From: Neonectria sp. B-13
Taxonomy: Eukaryota > Ascomycota > Sordariomycetes > Hypocreales > Nectriaceae
DNA: 64,000 bases
Direction of reading: 5' to 3'
Assembly (NCBI GenBank): GCA_002682825.1
Contig: NOKP01000017.1
Coordinates: forward strand, 496,001-560,000
Below the pieces are notes generated by a model. The model was not told the origin of the DNA, did not search any database, and saw only the letters and a list, made by a program, of their open reading frames with translations. The translations under genes were made by a program, and so were the position numbers. Shown here piece by piece: positions 35,776-51,319 of this stretch; position 1 is the stretch's first letter, and each line of letters opens with the position of its first letter.

Positions 35776-38700
35776 GGGTCCTATAGGTATATAGCCTCCT
35801 TAAAGTCTTACTAGTAGAGCAGTAGTAGTATCCTAGTAAGAAAGACAAATAGGCACTCTATGTTATAGAAGAGCATAAGTCCTTAGAGCTTAGTATAGTA
35901 CTTAGTAGTAGTAGTAAAGGTAAGATAGCACTTATCAATAATAATCCAGTTCAGTCAGCCTTAGGTAGCTAGATTAATAGCCTACTATAGGGAGTTATTA
36001 GTAATAGTAGCCTTAGTAGATATAATTATTACTCTTAGCTAGGACTTATATACTTCTAGCTAGTACTTATAGTTAAGCCTAATATTAGTACAATAGACTA
36101 TTAGCTACTATTTAAGTTTAGTATAAGGTACTATAATAATAATAACCCTTAACCTAGCTAGTATTACTAGTACTATAAATACTAAGCTCTTCTCTCTGCC
36201 TATTAGTAATATAATAATAAGTAGTATCTTTTTAGCAGTAATATATTATATAGCCTCTTTTTACTATAATAATAGGAACTAAATATCCTTATTGTAAAGA
36301 ATAGTATAAAGTGCCTAAAGAAGGATAAGGTCCTAGCTCTAAAGAGAGCTATTAACCCTACTACTAGTTAATACATTAAGGGGTTAGATCTTAGTCTATA
36401 ACTGCTTTACTAGCTTTTATACCTTTATACTATTCTCCCCCTTACTATATGCCTTTTTCTTTTACTATTATAATAACCCCTTAGAAAGCAGCTGCTTAAT
36501 ATAGCTAAGAAAGCTATACTATTTATAATTAACCTATTAGAAGATAATAAGTAAGTTAACTATAAGATACTTTAGTATATTTACTATAATACTATAATTA
36601 GTAGCTATATAGCTAGTATAAGTAATAGCTAAGTTATTTATTGCTTTATAGTATATTATATTATTCCTATTCTTATTCTTATTTTTACTCTTTTTAAAGT
36701 TAGTTTTAATAGTATTTAGCTTATAAGTATACTTATAGCTAATAGTAATAGTAATATATTACTAGTCCTAAAGTATAATCCTTTAGTCTATATAGTATTA
36801 AGTCTATTTATTTATTACTATAAATATTTAACTACTTTCTTATAGTTTATTCTTACTATACTAAATAAAGTTATTAGAAGGTAATATAGTATTAAATAAG
36901 GTTTAATAGTTAGCCTTTTAATAATTAATTAGTAGCTATATATAGATTATATATATAGTTATAAGCTATTTAATCTATATTAGTAGAAAGTATAATATAA
37001 CCTTAAAAGAGTTAAAATAAGTAAGAGACTTATAGTACTAAGTAATAAGAATTACTTTACTATTAATAATAAATATATTTTAGTTCTAGTTAATACTATT
37101 AATAAAATACAGTCTAATAGCCTTCTTATTTTATATTAAGCTATCTTTAGTAAACTAGGTAAGTAGTAATAATAGCTCTTTATACTTATAAATAACCTTA
37201 AGATACTTTTAAATACTAGTTTATCTCTACTTACCCTATCTATCTAAGAACTTATACTACTATAGCCCTATAATAGAATCTTTAAGCATTTCTACCTCTT
37301 TTCTACTAAGGCTATTACTATAGATAAAAAAGATACTTTATATTATATAAGTTAGATTATTCTTAATACTAATAAGTAGGATAATAAATTAGATATTTAT
37401 ACTTTACTTAAATATTAATAAGCTTTATAGTAGGTTCTTTATATTAGCTATTATTTCTATAATTATACCTTAGATATCCTCTATTAGAATAGGCTTATTT
37501 ATAAAGTATATAATATTATTCTACTTATTCTATAAGACTATTAAATAGCTATCTATTTATAAGATAATCTTCTAGCTATAGAATAATAAGCTAAGTATAT
37601 ACTCTATAGGTAAGTAAGTAGCTTTATATAGCTAGTAATTATAGACTAAAGTAAAATACTATAGTAAGTCTATTATTATAAGCTATTCTTTAGTTAGAAT
37701 AGCTTATTCTACTAATAGTACTTACTTTATATATATAAGGCTAGTAAGAATATATATAAATAGATATACTAGATAGAGCTAGCTTATTTCCCTATTAATA
37801 GTTAGAATAGTTATAAAGTGCTAAAGTAAGCTATTAAAAAGGTTACTATTAAGTAGCTATATCTAGAAGCTAATTAATACTTAGAATAATACCTTCTTTA
37901 GAGCCTTATTTAATAGACTCTAATAATTACTATTCTTTAGGTTTATCTATATATTAATATCTTTCTTATTAATTAGCTATAATAGTAGTAATAATAATAG
38001 CTTAATATACTCTTAGAGCTGCTTAAGGCTGGTCTTTTAGGCTAGTGTAAAGTAGAAGCTATACTAGTCTTAGAGTATAGCCTTCTTAAGGTTAAGAATG
38101 TTTAAGTAATAGTAGAAAAAGTACTTTATATATACTAAGTATTAGTCTATACTTAACTTTTTCTATAATAGCCTAAATAGATAATTATATATATTCTTCT
38201 ATATAGAGCTTATAAGTAATAGTCTTATTATAAGGAGTAAGCTATATAGACTATTAATATAATAGTTAAAGAATAAGATATTTAAAGCTATAGTTATTCT
38301 TCTAAGCTTCTTATCTATATAATTAGGCATTTAGCTAAGAGTAATAATTAGAGTAAGGTCTTAGGTATAAAAGTAGTTAGACTACTTTATATACTTTAGC
38401 TAGTTGGTTATTTTATACTATAGAATGCTTTCTATTATTATACTTTATATTTCCTTCTATTAGTACTATATATATTCCTATTAGCTCTTAATAGTAATAA
38501 GAAGTTACTAGCTTAGTAGGTTTATTACTATTTTTTACTATTATAGCTTAGTTATTATTATTACTATTACTATTATTATTATTATTATTATTACTATTAT
38601 TACTATTAATAAAGATATAAAAATAGTAGATTATAGTATTAAACTAGGTAAAAAGGGTTTAAATATTAACCTAGGACTAAAGCCTAAGGTTTAACTTAAG

Positions 38701-39090
38701 CTTTTACCTTTAATTATACTCTTAGTTATAATATATATATAGATACTTTTAGTTTACTATTAGGAACCTATAGTATATATAGGTAAATTTAAATAGGATT
38801 AATAAACTCTTAATAGCTAGGATAGGCTTCTTAAGTAAATAGCTATAATAGTTATTAATAGAGCTATTATTACTATTATTACCCTTAGGGTTCTTATTAT
38901 CTTTATTACTTTTATTACTCTTAAGTACTTTTTATAATATAAGCTTAATATAATATAGAATAAGGCTATTATAGGTCTTCTTTAATAATTTATAATAGTA
39001 ATCTTAAAGGTAATACTTAAGGTTAAGTATAGTATAGTTATATTATATATATATAAGGATATAATAAGTAGAATAGTAAAGGAACTAGTT
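35776..39090 (-). pseudogene. OrsD-RecQ helicase relic B, right-arm copy
   Basis: Exact mirror of 19640-22954, with the same remnants of Walker A (about 36185-36203) and motif II (about 35915-35943). Confidence 0.82.
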
Positions 39091-39354
39091 TACTATATAG
39101 TCTAGCTAGTTAGACTAGGCTAGGTTAAGTAGATAGAAGGTAAATAGGTATTAACTATTCTATTAACTAGTTATTATTAATTATCCTTATATAATACTAT
39201 TTAATAATTCTTACTCTTAGTAGGTATAATAATATAATAGGATAAGAAATAGTAAGATTCTAATTATAAGAAGTTAAGTTATACTTTTAAATGCTTATAG
39301 TTAAAATAATACTAAAAGATAGAGCTAGATTATAATATAAGTAAAGAAAGAGCT

Positions 39355-39482
39355 CTTAACTCTAAATAGTATCTTACCTCTATAGTATCTTACCCTCCTA
39401 TAGTAGCTCCACTCTAGATTAGGCCAATCAGCGCTTGGGCAAAAATGATATCTTGCCTAAGATACTAGAGGATTAGTAGTTA
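39355..39482. repeat. Junction module A, right-arm copy
   Basis: Mirror of 19248-19375. Confidence 0.6.
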
Positions 39483-41009
39483 AAGTACTTATATTAATAC
39501 AAGCTCTACAGCTTTGCCAGCTTTGCCTAATAGCTTATATCTATAATAATAGTATAATACTTATTAATAAATATCTACTATAGTAAGCCTATAGCTAGTA
39601 GCTTATCTATATATACTATAAATTCTATACTCTAGACTATATTAGCACTAACAACTATAAGCTATATAGCCTATAGTAAGCTCTTATATCCTATGCTAAT
39701 AAATATCTTAAACTTAATATAGTTAACTCTTACCTTTCTTACTTATATTATTAAGTCCTTAATGAATACTATAAATAGTATTATAATAATACTTATATTT
39801 ATATTCTTTATAATGCTTAATAGTATAAATAATATACTCTTTCTAGCTCTAGTTAGTAATATACTAATAATATTCCATCCTACTTTAGTATCTAATATTA
39901 TATATATACTCTTAGCCTACTTCTTAGATTATTATATAGCCCTTAAACCTAATAGCTAGCTGAGCTCTTTAATTATTATATTTACTTTTATAGTATCTAA
40001 TGCTATTTTAGGCTTAAGTTATATATCTTCTCTTCTTATGCCTTCTATTATTATTAAGTTTAACCTAGCCCTTTTACTATACTATTACTACTATTAACCC
40101 TAGTGCTATTAACCTTACTACTATTACTATTCTTACTCTTATATCTTATTATTATTATTAGCTATAAGGTCTGCCTTTTGCTTTATACTAGCTATCTTTA
40201 TAGTACTATTACTACTATTATTATTACTATTATTATCCTTTTAATCTTTATTCTTATTACTATTATTACTCTTTAGAAACTAATACTATAGTTTATTAAT
40301 CTCCTAGAATATTCTAATTATCTCTAGCTATAGTTGCTCTAATAGTTTAATATATATAATATAGTACTATAATACTATTTTAGTTCTATATATAGCCTAT
40401 AAATTCTATATAATATTCTAACTACTATTATAATCTATTAACTTATTTATTATTAGGTCTATCTTAATATTATTATATCTATTACTATTATTTTACTATA
40501 TATATACTTTAGTCTAATTTATTATAAGCCCTTAGATCTTTTATCTTATTTTAATTACTAATAGCTAAGACTATTTTACTCTAAGTTATACTTTTATATT
40601 AGTTTATATAAACTAGCCTATTATAATACTAAGCTAGTTTATACCTTATACCTATAAGTTATTAATATATTATATAAACTTTAACTAGTCTTTATATAAT
40701 TCTATAAGCTTATCTTTATATTATAATATATACTTAGCTAATAATAGTTATATAATATATATAACTATTATATAGCTAATATAGTTAGGTAAGAACTATA
40801 CTATTTTATAATTATTATTATAAATAACTTTTATTTTATTATAGTTTATTATAATTATTACTTACTTATCTATTATAAATATATTATATATAAGCTATTA
40901 TAAGTTATAGTATTATAATATTATTACCTTTAGCTTATACTTAAGCTAGCTTGCCTATATATATATAAGTATAATAAATACCTTATAGAACTAATATAAC
41001 TCCTATAGT

Positions 41010-42128
41010 ACTATTAAAACTACTATTTAGACTACTATTTCTACTTATTTATAATTGTACTAAATTATGTATTTCTTTTGCTTAAGCTTAATAGGAGGAT
41101 AGATCTTTGGATTTTAAACCTAATTATTGACTTTTGCCCTTTCTATAATAGCTATTATTAGTCTGCTAATACTAGGAATAACTATTAGGCTTCTTAGAAC
41201 TCCCTCTGCTAAATTCCTTTATATAGCTTTATAGCTAATATTAGAGATAACTATAGTAGGATTCTCTTACTTTTTAATGTATTATTCCTTTGGTTATAGA
41301 TTGGTTATTATAGTATTACTTATTAGCTATATAATCTATAAGATATAGTTATTATGCTTTAGACTATTAATAAACCTCTTCTCTATATTAGTAGTATTAC
41401 TATTCCTTTCTAGCTTTAAAGCTAGCTCCTTTAGAAAGACTTATTCTATTATAATCTATTAAGCTATTATTCTATTAGGCTAAATTCTATCTTATAGTAG
41501 AATATAATAACTAAAGACTACTAATTGGACTAATTCTTTAGCCTTAGGGCATTAATTAGTTTTAATCTCTTTTATATCTTATAGATTAGACTTTTAAACT
41601 ATAATTTATAGCTTAGAAATAAGGCTTAGATCTGCTTAAAATAGGCTATATAGATTGTATAAGAGCTTATAGGTATAGCTTAGTAAGGGCTTACTAGGCT
41701 ATAGTATAATTCAGAAGGAAGTAGTTATCTTATATAATTAGTTATATAGTCTTTATATTATATAAAAGGTTGGATAGAATATAAAAAGGTAATCTAAAAA
41801 GTATAAAGGTTAGCTAGGCTTTTATCCTAAGGGGTTTTAGCCTTTTTTAAGATCTAGCTTTTCTAAGGTCTAGCTTTTCCAAGATCCAGCTTTTCCAAGA
41901 TCTAGCTTTTCCAAGATCTAGCTTTTCTAAGATCTAGCTTTTCTAGCTGATTAGAGTAATAAAACTTATACTTTAACTTTATAATAGAAACTTTTATCTC
42001 CTTAAGTTATTATTATCTTAAGCTTAAGTATTAAGCCTATTATATTATTGTTTTTTCTATTTTCTTTTATACTATTTAATCTTTAGCCCCTTCTCTAAGT
42101 ATATACTACTAAGGACTATTATATTTAA
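41010..42128 (+). mobile_element. Retroelement R, copy 5, right arm
   Basis: Mirror of 16602-17720, with ataactcctatagt repeated on both sides. Confidence 0.88.
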
Positions 42129-42582
42129 ATAACTCCTATAGTTAATACTAAAGTACTAACTGCTTCTATTAACTTTAAGTTATATTTTATACTAACTTTT
42201 CTATTAGTTATATTATCTTATTAAACTTAAGCTTAAGCTATTTATTCTTAATGTTTATTATAAATAACTAGCCTATCTTAAGCTAGAGTAAGTTATTTAT
42301 AATATAGCTTATATTAAACTTTAGCTTCTTATTAATAATCTTAGCTTATACTCTTTTTATTATACTATTTAATAGCTCCTTAATCTTAATAACTATATTA
42401 TAAACTATCTTAGTGAATTTTTTAATCTTAATATACTTACTATCCTAAAATAATACTTTACTATTATTAGTCTATTAGATAAATAGCTAACTATCTATCT
42501 TAAGCTATTATCCTTTCTTATATACTATTCAGCTAATAATAGTACTTATTACTATATATATTCTAATATATATCTATATAGT

Positions 42583-43545
42583 TACTATTAAAACTACTAT
42601 TTAAACTATTATTTCTACTTATCTATAATTATACTAAATAGTTATATATTTCCTTTACTTAAGCTTAATAGAGGGATAGATCTTTAGATTTTAAACCTAA
42701 TTATTAACTTTTGCCCCTTTCAGCTTTCTAGAACTCCCTTTATTAAATCCCTCTATATAGCTTTATAGCTAATATTAGAGATAACTATAATAGGATTCCC
42801 TCAGTTTCTAATGCAGTTATATAGCTTCTTAAAGAACTCCTTCTCTATAATAGTAATATTACTATTCCTTTCTAGCTTTAAAGCTAGCCTCTCTAGAAAG
42901 AGCTGTTCTATTGCAATTTACTAAGCTATTATTATATTAAGCTGGATTCTATCTTATAGTAGGATATTATAGCTAAAGACTATTAATTAGACTAATTTCT
43001 TAGGTCTAAAGTAATTAATTATAAGCTATTTTATATGCTTTAGATTAGACTTTTAAACTATAATTTATAGTATAGAAATAAAGCTTAAATGTTCTTTTAA
43101 TTCAATATATAGATTATTTAAGAGCCTATATATATAGCTTAGTAAGGGCTTATTAGACTATAGTGCGATTTAAACAGTAGTTATCTTATGCAATTAATAG
43201 TATAATTGTTGTATTATTTAAAAGGTTAAATAAAATGTAAAAAGGTAAGTAACTTAGAAAGTGTAAAGCCTTATAGACTAAGCTTTTATCCTAAGGGGTT
43301 TTAGCCTTTTCTAAAGTCTAGCTTTTCTAAGATTTAGCTTTTCTAAGATCTAGCTTTTCTAGCTGATTAAGATAGTAAAACTTATACCTTAACTTTATAG
43401 TAGAAACTTTTATCTTCTTAAGTTATTATTACCTTAGGCTTAAGTATTAAGCTTATTATACTATTGTTTTTTTTATTTTCTTTTATACTATTTAACCTTT
43501 AGCTTTTTCTTTAAGTATATACTACTAAGGATTATTATATCTAAA
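42583..43545 (+). mobile_element. Retroelement R, copy 4, right arm
   Basis: Mirror of 15185-16147. Confidence 0.82.
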
Positions 43546-43744
43546 TATCTATATAATATACTCCTTTTAGAATATAAGTATAATATTAATATTAACTTTT
43601 TCTATCTTTTATAGCTTACTCTTAAATACTAACTTAATAAAAAAGAGTTAAGCTTATTATAGTATTATAATAAGTATCTCTATATATAAGTATAGCTTAT
43701 TAAAGCTAAATAGCTATTATTATATACTTATAATAGTATAAAAG

Positions 43745-44683
43745 ATCTTTGGATTTTAAACCTAATTATTAACTTTTGCCCCCTCTAGCTTCCTAGAACT
43801 CCCTCCACCAAATCCCTCCATACTTTATAGCTAATGTTAAAGATAACCATAAGATTCCCTCGGTTTCTAATGCATTACTCCTTCAGCTGTAAGTTGATTA
43901 GAACAATATTACCTATCAACTGTATAATCCATAAGGTACAGATAGGGTTATATAGCTTCTTAAGGAACTCCTTCTCTACAGTAGTAATATTACTATTCCT
44001 TTCTAGCTTTAGAGCTAGCCTCTCTAGAAAGAGCTATTCTATTGCAATCTATTAGGCAGTTACTATATTAAGCTTTATTTCCTCTTATAGTAGAATATTA
44101 TAGCTAAAGACTACTAATTAGACTAACTCCTTAGGTCTAAAGTAATTAATTATAATCTATTTTATATACCCTAGGCTAGACTTTTAAGCTACAATTTATA
44201 GTATAGAAATAAGGCTTAGATATTCTTTTAATTTAATATATAGATCATATAAGAGCCTATATATATAGCTTAGTAAGGGCTTACTAAGCTATAGTGCAAT
44301 TCAGACAGCAGTTATCTTATGTGATTAGTAGTATAGTTATTGTATTATTTGGAAGGTTAGATAGAATGTAAAGAGGTAACCTAGAAAGCATAGAGGTTAG
44401 CTAGGCTTTTATCCCAAGGGGTTTTAGCCTTTTCTAAGGTCTAGCTTTTCTAAGATCTAACTTTTCCAAGATCTAGCTTTTCCAAGATCTAGCTTTTCCA
44501 GCTGATTAAGGCAGTAAAACTTACACCTTAACTTTATAGTAGAAACTTTTATCTCCTTGAGTTATTATTGCCTTAGGCTTAGGTATTAAGCCTATTATAC
44601 TATTATTTTTTCTATTTTCTTTTATACTATTTAATCTTTAGCCTCTTCTCTAGGTGTATACTACTAAGGACTATTATATCTAA
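43745..44683 (+). mobile_element. Retroelement R, copy 3 (5'-truncated), right arm
   Basis: Mirror of 14047-14985, with ataatagtataaaag at both ends. A 73-codon frame at 43834-44055 lies inside it and is not considered a gene. Confidence 0.88.
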
Positions 44684-45127
44684 ATAATAGTATAAAAGTA
44701 TAATAATAAGCTTATATATATATTACTTTTAATCTACTATTTAATAGAAGCTACTATAAATAAAAATATAGCTTAGTTAAGTAAGATCTTAATACTATTA
44801 GAAAGCTATTAGTAAATCTATTAGATAGTACTTTTATTCTTATTCTTAGCTTTAGCTTTAGTCTTATCCCTATCTCTATTCTTACTATTACTCTCCTCCT
44901 TTTACTTATTATCTTTATTATTATTATTATTCTTATTATTATTATTCTTATTATTATTATTATTATTATTACTTTTATTACTATTTTTATTATAAGCTTT
45001 TAGATTTCTATTTATATAATACTACTATATATAACTATAACTATTACTATTACTACTACTATAAAACTTATTATCTTAAGTACTTAGTATTATCTTTCTA
45101 CTATTTAACTTATATATTATATTCTAT

Positions 45128-46176
45128 TACTATTAAAACTACTATTTAAACTACTATTTCTATCTATCTATAATTGCACTAAATTATATGTTTCCTTTGC
45201 TTAAGCTTAATAGAAGGATAAATCTTTGGATTTTAAATCTAATTATTAACTTTTACTCCTTCTAAACTCCTTCTACTAAATCCCTCTATACTTTATAGCT
45301 AATATTAGAAATAACTATAGTAGGATTCTCTTAGTTTCTAATATATTACTTCTTTAGCTATAGGTTGGTTAGAATAATATTATCTATTAACTGTATAATC
45401 TATAGGGTAGAGATAGAGTTATATAGCTTCTTAAGGAACTCCTTCTTTATAATAGTAATATTATTATTTCTTTCTAGCTTTAGAGCTAGCCTCTTTAGAA
45501 AGAGCTATTCTATTATAATCTATTAGACTGTTACTATATTAAGCTGGATTCTATCTTATAGTAAGATATTATAGCTAAAGACTGCTAATTAAACTAATTT
45601 CTTAGGTTTAAAGCAATTAATTATAAGCTATTTTATATGCCTTAAGCTAGACTTTTAAGCTATAATTTATAGTATAGAAATAAGGCTTAAATATTCTTTT
45701 AATTCAATATATAGATTATATAAAAGCCTATATATATAGCTTAGTAAGAGCTTATTAGGCTATAGTATAATTTAAATAGTTATTTTATACAATTAATAGT
45801 ATAATTATTATATTATTTAGAAGGTTAAATAAAATATAAAGAAGTAAATAATCTAAAAAGTATAAAGCCTTATAGATTAAGCTTTTATTCTAAGGGGTTT
45901 TAGCCTTTTCTAAGATCTAGCTTTTCTAAGATTTAGCTTTCTTAAGATCTAGCTTTTTTAAGATCTAGCTTTTCTAAGATTTAGCTTTTCTAGCTAATTA
46001 AGATAGTAAAACTTATACTTTAACTTTATAGTAGAAACCTTTATCTTCTTAAGTTATTATTACTTTAGGCTTAAGTATTAAGCTTATTATACTATTGTTT
46101 TTTCTATTTTCTTTTATACTATTTAATCTTTAGTCTTTTCTCTAAGTATATACTACTAAAGACTATTATATCTAAA
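45128..46176 (+). mobile_element. Retroelement R, copy 2, right arm
   Basis: Mirror of 12554-13602. Confidence 0.8.
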
Positions 46177-47327
46177 TATTATATCTTATAGTAAGCTCTA
46201 TTACTTATTTATAAAGCAAATTGCTTATTACTTAAAAGCCTTATTATATTTAAGCTAGTATACTTATAAATAGAAGCTTAAATAGTACTATCTAATATTA
46301 TAATACTTAGCTATTAATAACTTTTTATTCTTAAGTCTAAATAATACTCTTTATAGATTAATAGCTGAAATGCTTATAAGCTATTATAATATTTCTATTA
46401 ATATACTATTAAGTTACTAGCTATAATATTTAACCTTTTAATTAAAGCTTTTACTAAGCTATAATAATAGTTATTACTCTTAAGTTATAGCTTTATCCTA
46501 CTATTATTACCTTCTTTACTATTATTATTTAATTACTTTCTTTGTTTTTATCTATTTAATAGCCTTAAATATACTAAGCTTATCTTATAACTTAAAGTAT
46601 TATACCTATTTAAACTGCTTTACTTATAATAAGTTACAATCTAATCTTTTTTTAATATTATATTTCTAAAGCCTTTCTATATTATCTTTACTAAATGTAT
46701 TAATATACTTAGAAATTATATACTATATAGTACTTTTATTATAGCTTAAGTTAACTATTACCTTTTATATAAGTATTAACCCTTTTATATTAGTATTACT
46801 ATTATTAATAATTTAGTATTATATATATTTACTCTTTATTTATAACTATAGCTTTATATTTATATACTACTTATTCTCTATTCTTTCTATAGCTTTACTA
46901 TATTTATTATTAGTCTTTTACTTATACTTATAATAAGCTTTTTACTAATACTAAATAATATTATTATATATAACTATTAGATATTTATACTATATATAGC
47001 TAAATCTATAATAGACCTTAAATAATACTATTAGAACTAAACTATCTTTATATAGCTTAGTATATACTAGATTGTTTAACTTTATACTTTAAAATTAGTT
47101 AATAATCTTATATAAGATAGAGCTTTTAAGTTAATACTCTTATTAAAAGTATTATTTAATACTTATTCCTAGTTAAATACTAATATAATAGTACTAGTAT
47201 ATAAGTATTTTATATTCTCTATTAAGCTATATATAGTCTTCTATATTATAATCTACTACTATTAAAGATTTAAAGTAAATAATAATATGTATTATATTAG
47301 AAGGGAAGTTAGTTAGAATCTTAAGTA

Positions 47328-47875
47328 TATATTTACTCTTTTTCCTTTATCTCTTTTCTTTATTTTTCTTCTTTTTTCTTTTCTTTTCTTTCTTTTTTCT
47401 TTTTTTCTTTTTATTCTTTTACTTTTTATCTTTACTTACTTTATTAGCTACTTTAATTTTACTTTTTTCTATAGTAGTAGTCCATAGAAACCTAGACATT
47501 TCCTAGAACCTGTAATAGGAGTACCTTTAGAATACATAGTTAGGTAAGGTAGATAGATTGGAAGCAAAGTTAGTATTCTTATTAATACATAAGCTAAAGC
47601 TTACCCCTTAATTCTAAAGAGAGGTAGGCGTTTAGGTAAGAAGATATAGCTGTGATACATAGGCCATATGACTAAAGTACTAAAGGCTGGTATTATAATA
47701 GAACCTATATTAGCTATAAACTTAAGTCTCTATTAAAGATAAACTATAGTACTAATAAGCATTCTAATTCTACTAAAATCTAATTGCTTTATAATAGTTT
47801 ATATATAGAATATTAAACTATTATAATTAGCTAAGGGCTGTTTAAATACTGAGTAATTAACTGTAAATAGTAGTT
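47328..47875. other. Mirror of the gene-free stretch 10855-11402
   Basis: Holds the pyrimidine-rich complement of the purine tract (about 47332-47462) and the unmutated patch. No gene seen. Confidence 0.55.
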
Positions 47876-48647
47876 AGAGTTAGAATAGAAATTAAGTAAG
47901 CTATAGAAAGAGGATTAAGAATAGGAATAAGAGATTAGATTAATTAAAAGGTATATTATAAAGAAGAGTTAAAAGATCTAACTAAAAGTAATATTAATTA
48001 TAATAATAGCTTTATTACCTTAAGTAAAATAAAAGATAAAGTATTAGTAAAATAAGTAATAGAGTCTATAGAAAGAAAGAGTATACTAAGGAGTCTTATA
48101 TTAAAAGACTATTATAGTTTACTATATAATCTAAAGAGATTAAATAAATAAATAAAAACTATTCTTTAATAACTCTTATATTAAGGGACTATTACCTAAG
48201 GACTAAAAACTTATACTTACTCTATAATCTAAGAAACTAAGCTATATATATTAATAGAAATACTATCTACTTTAAGACTTTATTATATTAGCTTATAAAG
48301 AATTAATAAAAATATTATTTACTTTAAGATTAAATTCTATTAATCTATATTAGTATTATTAATAAAAATATTAAATATATTCTTTTTAATATATAAACTA
48401 TTATTTTATAATTAAACTATAATAAAATAACTTTAATATAGAATACTATCTATTTATAATATTAAAAGATTATATACTTTATAGGAATATATTTATTATA
48501 CTTATCTCTATTAATTAATATCTATTTTACCTTATATATTAGTATTATTATATTTCTCTGTATTTTTCTCTTTGTTTTTACTGTCTGCTTAGAATTGCAC
48601 TAAGTCCTATAATACACAGTCCTAACCCTAACCCTAGAACTACCTCT
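47876..48647. repeat. 772-bp repeat D, copy 2, right arm
   Basis: Mirror of 10083-10854, ending cctaaccctaaccctagaac and acctct. Confidence 0.75.
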
Positions 48648-48869
48648 AATGGCTGTAGCAGTTGACTGCTGTATTAATAATAAGCCTACTTGCTTAGCCA
48701 TTTCCCTGGTTTAACTATTGTACTCCTAACCTCTGCTCATTGTATTAATTGAGACAAACCCTTATAATAATAAAGGTTGTTTAACTATGTATTAGTTTAA
48801 TAATATAGCATTCTGTTAAGGGACATACCTATCCTGCAACTGGCTGCTAAACCCCCTTTATAGAAACAA

Positions 48870-49015
48870 TAATAATAATAATAATAGTAGTAGTAGTAGT
48901 AGTAGCAGTAATAGTAGCAATAGCAGCAGCAGTAGTAGTAGTAGTAATAGTAGCAATAGCAGCTACTACTACTACTGCTACTACTACTACTACTACTATT
49001 ACTACTATTAATCAT
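48870..49015. repeat. Compound inverted trinucleotide repeat, right arm
   Basis: Mirror of 9715-9860. The preceding 48648-48869 is the mirror of the small island at 9861-10082. Confidence 0.9.
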
Positions 49016-50670
49016 TAAGAGAGATTATAGTTATTACCTCTAATAAGAGCTTTTTATACCCTTAGTATACTAACTAGATTGTCTATAATACTTTACTTAG
49101 CTAAAAGGCTTTATTATTAGACTTATTATTTTCTATTGCTTTATAATACTAGTCTATAGCTTATATAAGGATAGTATAATCAATATATATACTAAGTTCT
49201 ATAGAAGTATATATACTACTAAGTATAAGGTTCTCTTTTACCTTAGATATATTTCTAAGCTAACTATAAATAGCTTATATAATAGTAAATATTAGTCTAT
49301 AATATATTCTATTATTTTAGTAGTAAGCCTTATCTTTACTATAAAGATTACTAATACATTCTAGTATTATATTTTACTATACTAAGTAGAATGCTAGTTT
49401 AATAATATCTTAGACAATTTAGAAAAGGCTTATCTATAGATTATTAATAGTAAAGCATTCTATATAACTATTATTATATTCTTTTAGCATTAGGATAAGA
49501 TAATATTTTATTAAAGGATTCTTAAACTTAATTATATAGTACTAAATATAGTTTAAGACTTACTTTTCTAGGGAATAAGAATATAATTCTAACCAAGTTA
49601 TAACATTATTAATACTACTATTAGTACTATTATTATTACTCTCTTTCTTTAGCTAAGCCTATTAATTAATCCTATATATAATTACTATTAACTCTTAAAT
49701 AGTAAGTATTAGATCCTATTGCTTTAGTAGCTTATTATTCTTATAATAATCTATAATATTAATAGATTGAGTATTAACTTAGTATATAATATAGTCTATA
49801 ACTTATATTATAATCTTACCTTTATCTTTCTTTATCCTTAGGAGTAATTATATATTAGGAAAAAAAAGAGTAGAATAATATTAAAGAATATAATAGAAAA
49901 GGTTATAATAGTTCTCTTTGTTAAATAAGCTAAAGAATCCAGCTTAGTAAGAGATCTTTAGGATAGGTCTAATAGTAAAGCCAGCTGAATCATTACTATT
50001 ACTATCTTATTTTAAGTAAAAGAGCTAATATATATCTATAGTAGAATAACTATTATTTCTAAGACTACTAGCTAACTTAGCCTAGTCTAAGATCTAAATT
50101 AATTTAGTAGTATAGCTTAGAAAAGTCCTAAGAGTCTTAAGTACTTAATAGAATATATTAAACTAATACTACTTATATAGAATAATAGTATTCTTTATAT
50201 TAGCCTTATAAACTTAACCTAATAATATTATTTATTATAATAATAAAGATTAATCTATTTATATTATTAATTTTATAACTAGCTATTTAATCCTATATAG
50301 AAATATTAAAGGTTACTCTCTCTATATAAGTTTTATACTAATAAGTAATTATAGGTCTTTATTACTTATTCTTCTATAGGGTAATAAGTTAGCTTATAAG
50401 AAAGTAAGTTTTACTACTTAGATAAAGAATATTTAGTATCCTTTTCTTAAGAGCTTATTTATTCTTGTTTTTCTAAGAGAAGAATAGGATAGGATCTTAA
50501 TTAAAGGTAAAAGTAAGCTATAACTAAATCTAGCTATAATTGTTAGATAGAGTAAGATTATAATAGTTAATATAGAGCTTAATATCTAACTTAATAGGGA
50601 GAGTATTTATATTTTAAAATAAGATAAGCTTAGTTAGTATATTTACTTTAATATAATAATAGATTAAATC
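49016..50670 (-). pseudogene. Unrecognised RIP-destroyed coding relic, right arm
   Basis: Mirror of 8060-9714, followed at 50675-50756 by the ATT-type microsatellite. Confidence 0.45.
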
Positions 50671-50721
50671 TAGTTAATAATAGTAATAATAATAATAATA
50701 GTAATAATAATAGTAATAATA

Positions 50722-50752
<31 letters not shown>

Positions 50753-50763
50753 TAGTAAAGATA

Positions 50764-51319
50764 AATCTTTATTATTTAAATATAATAGTTCTTAGTAGTA
50801 TATACCTAAAGAAAAGGCTAAAGATTAAATAGTATAAAAGAAAATAGAAAAAATAATAATATAATAAGCTTAATATTTAAGCCTAAAGTAATAATAACTT
50901 AAGGAGATAAAAGTTTCTATTATAAAGTTAAGGTATAAGTTTTACTGCCTTAATCAGCTAGAAAAGCTAAATCTTAAAAAAGCTAAATCTTAGAAAAGCT
51001 AGATCTTAGAAAAGCTAGATCTTAAAAAAGCTAGACCTTAGAAAAGGCTAAAACCTCTTAAGATAAAAGCTTAGCTTTTATACTTTTTAGGATATCTTTT
51101 TATATTCTATCTAACCTTCTAAATAATATAATAATTATACTACTAATTACATAAGATAATTATTATCTGAATTGTATTATAGCCTAATAAGCTCTTACTA
51201 AGCTATATATATAAGCTCTTATATAATCTATATATTGAATTAAAAGAATATCTAAGCCTTATTTCTATACTATAAATTATAGCTTAAAAGTCTAATTTAA
51301 GATATATAAAATAGCTTAT
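50764..51319 (-). mobile_element. Retroelement R, truncated copy 1b, right arm
   Basis: Mirror of 7411-7966. Confidence 0.7.

Larger units (their letters stand above)
39483..47327 (-). pseudogene. OrsD-RecQ helicase relic A with four insertions, right-arm copy
   Basis: Exact mirror of 11403-19247. Coding segments are 46177-47327, 44684-45127, 43546-43729, 42129-42582 and 39483-40995. The insertions and their target duplications are the same as on the left, so they predate the duplication of the arm. Confidence 0.82.
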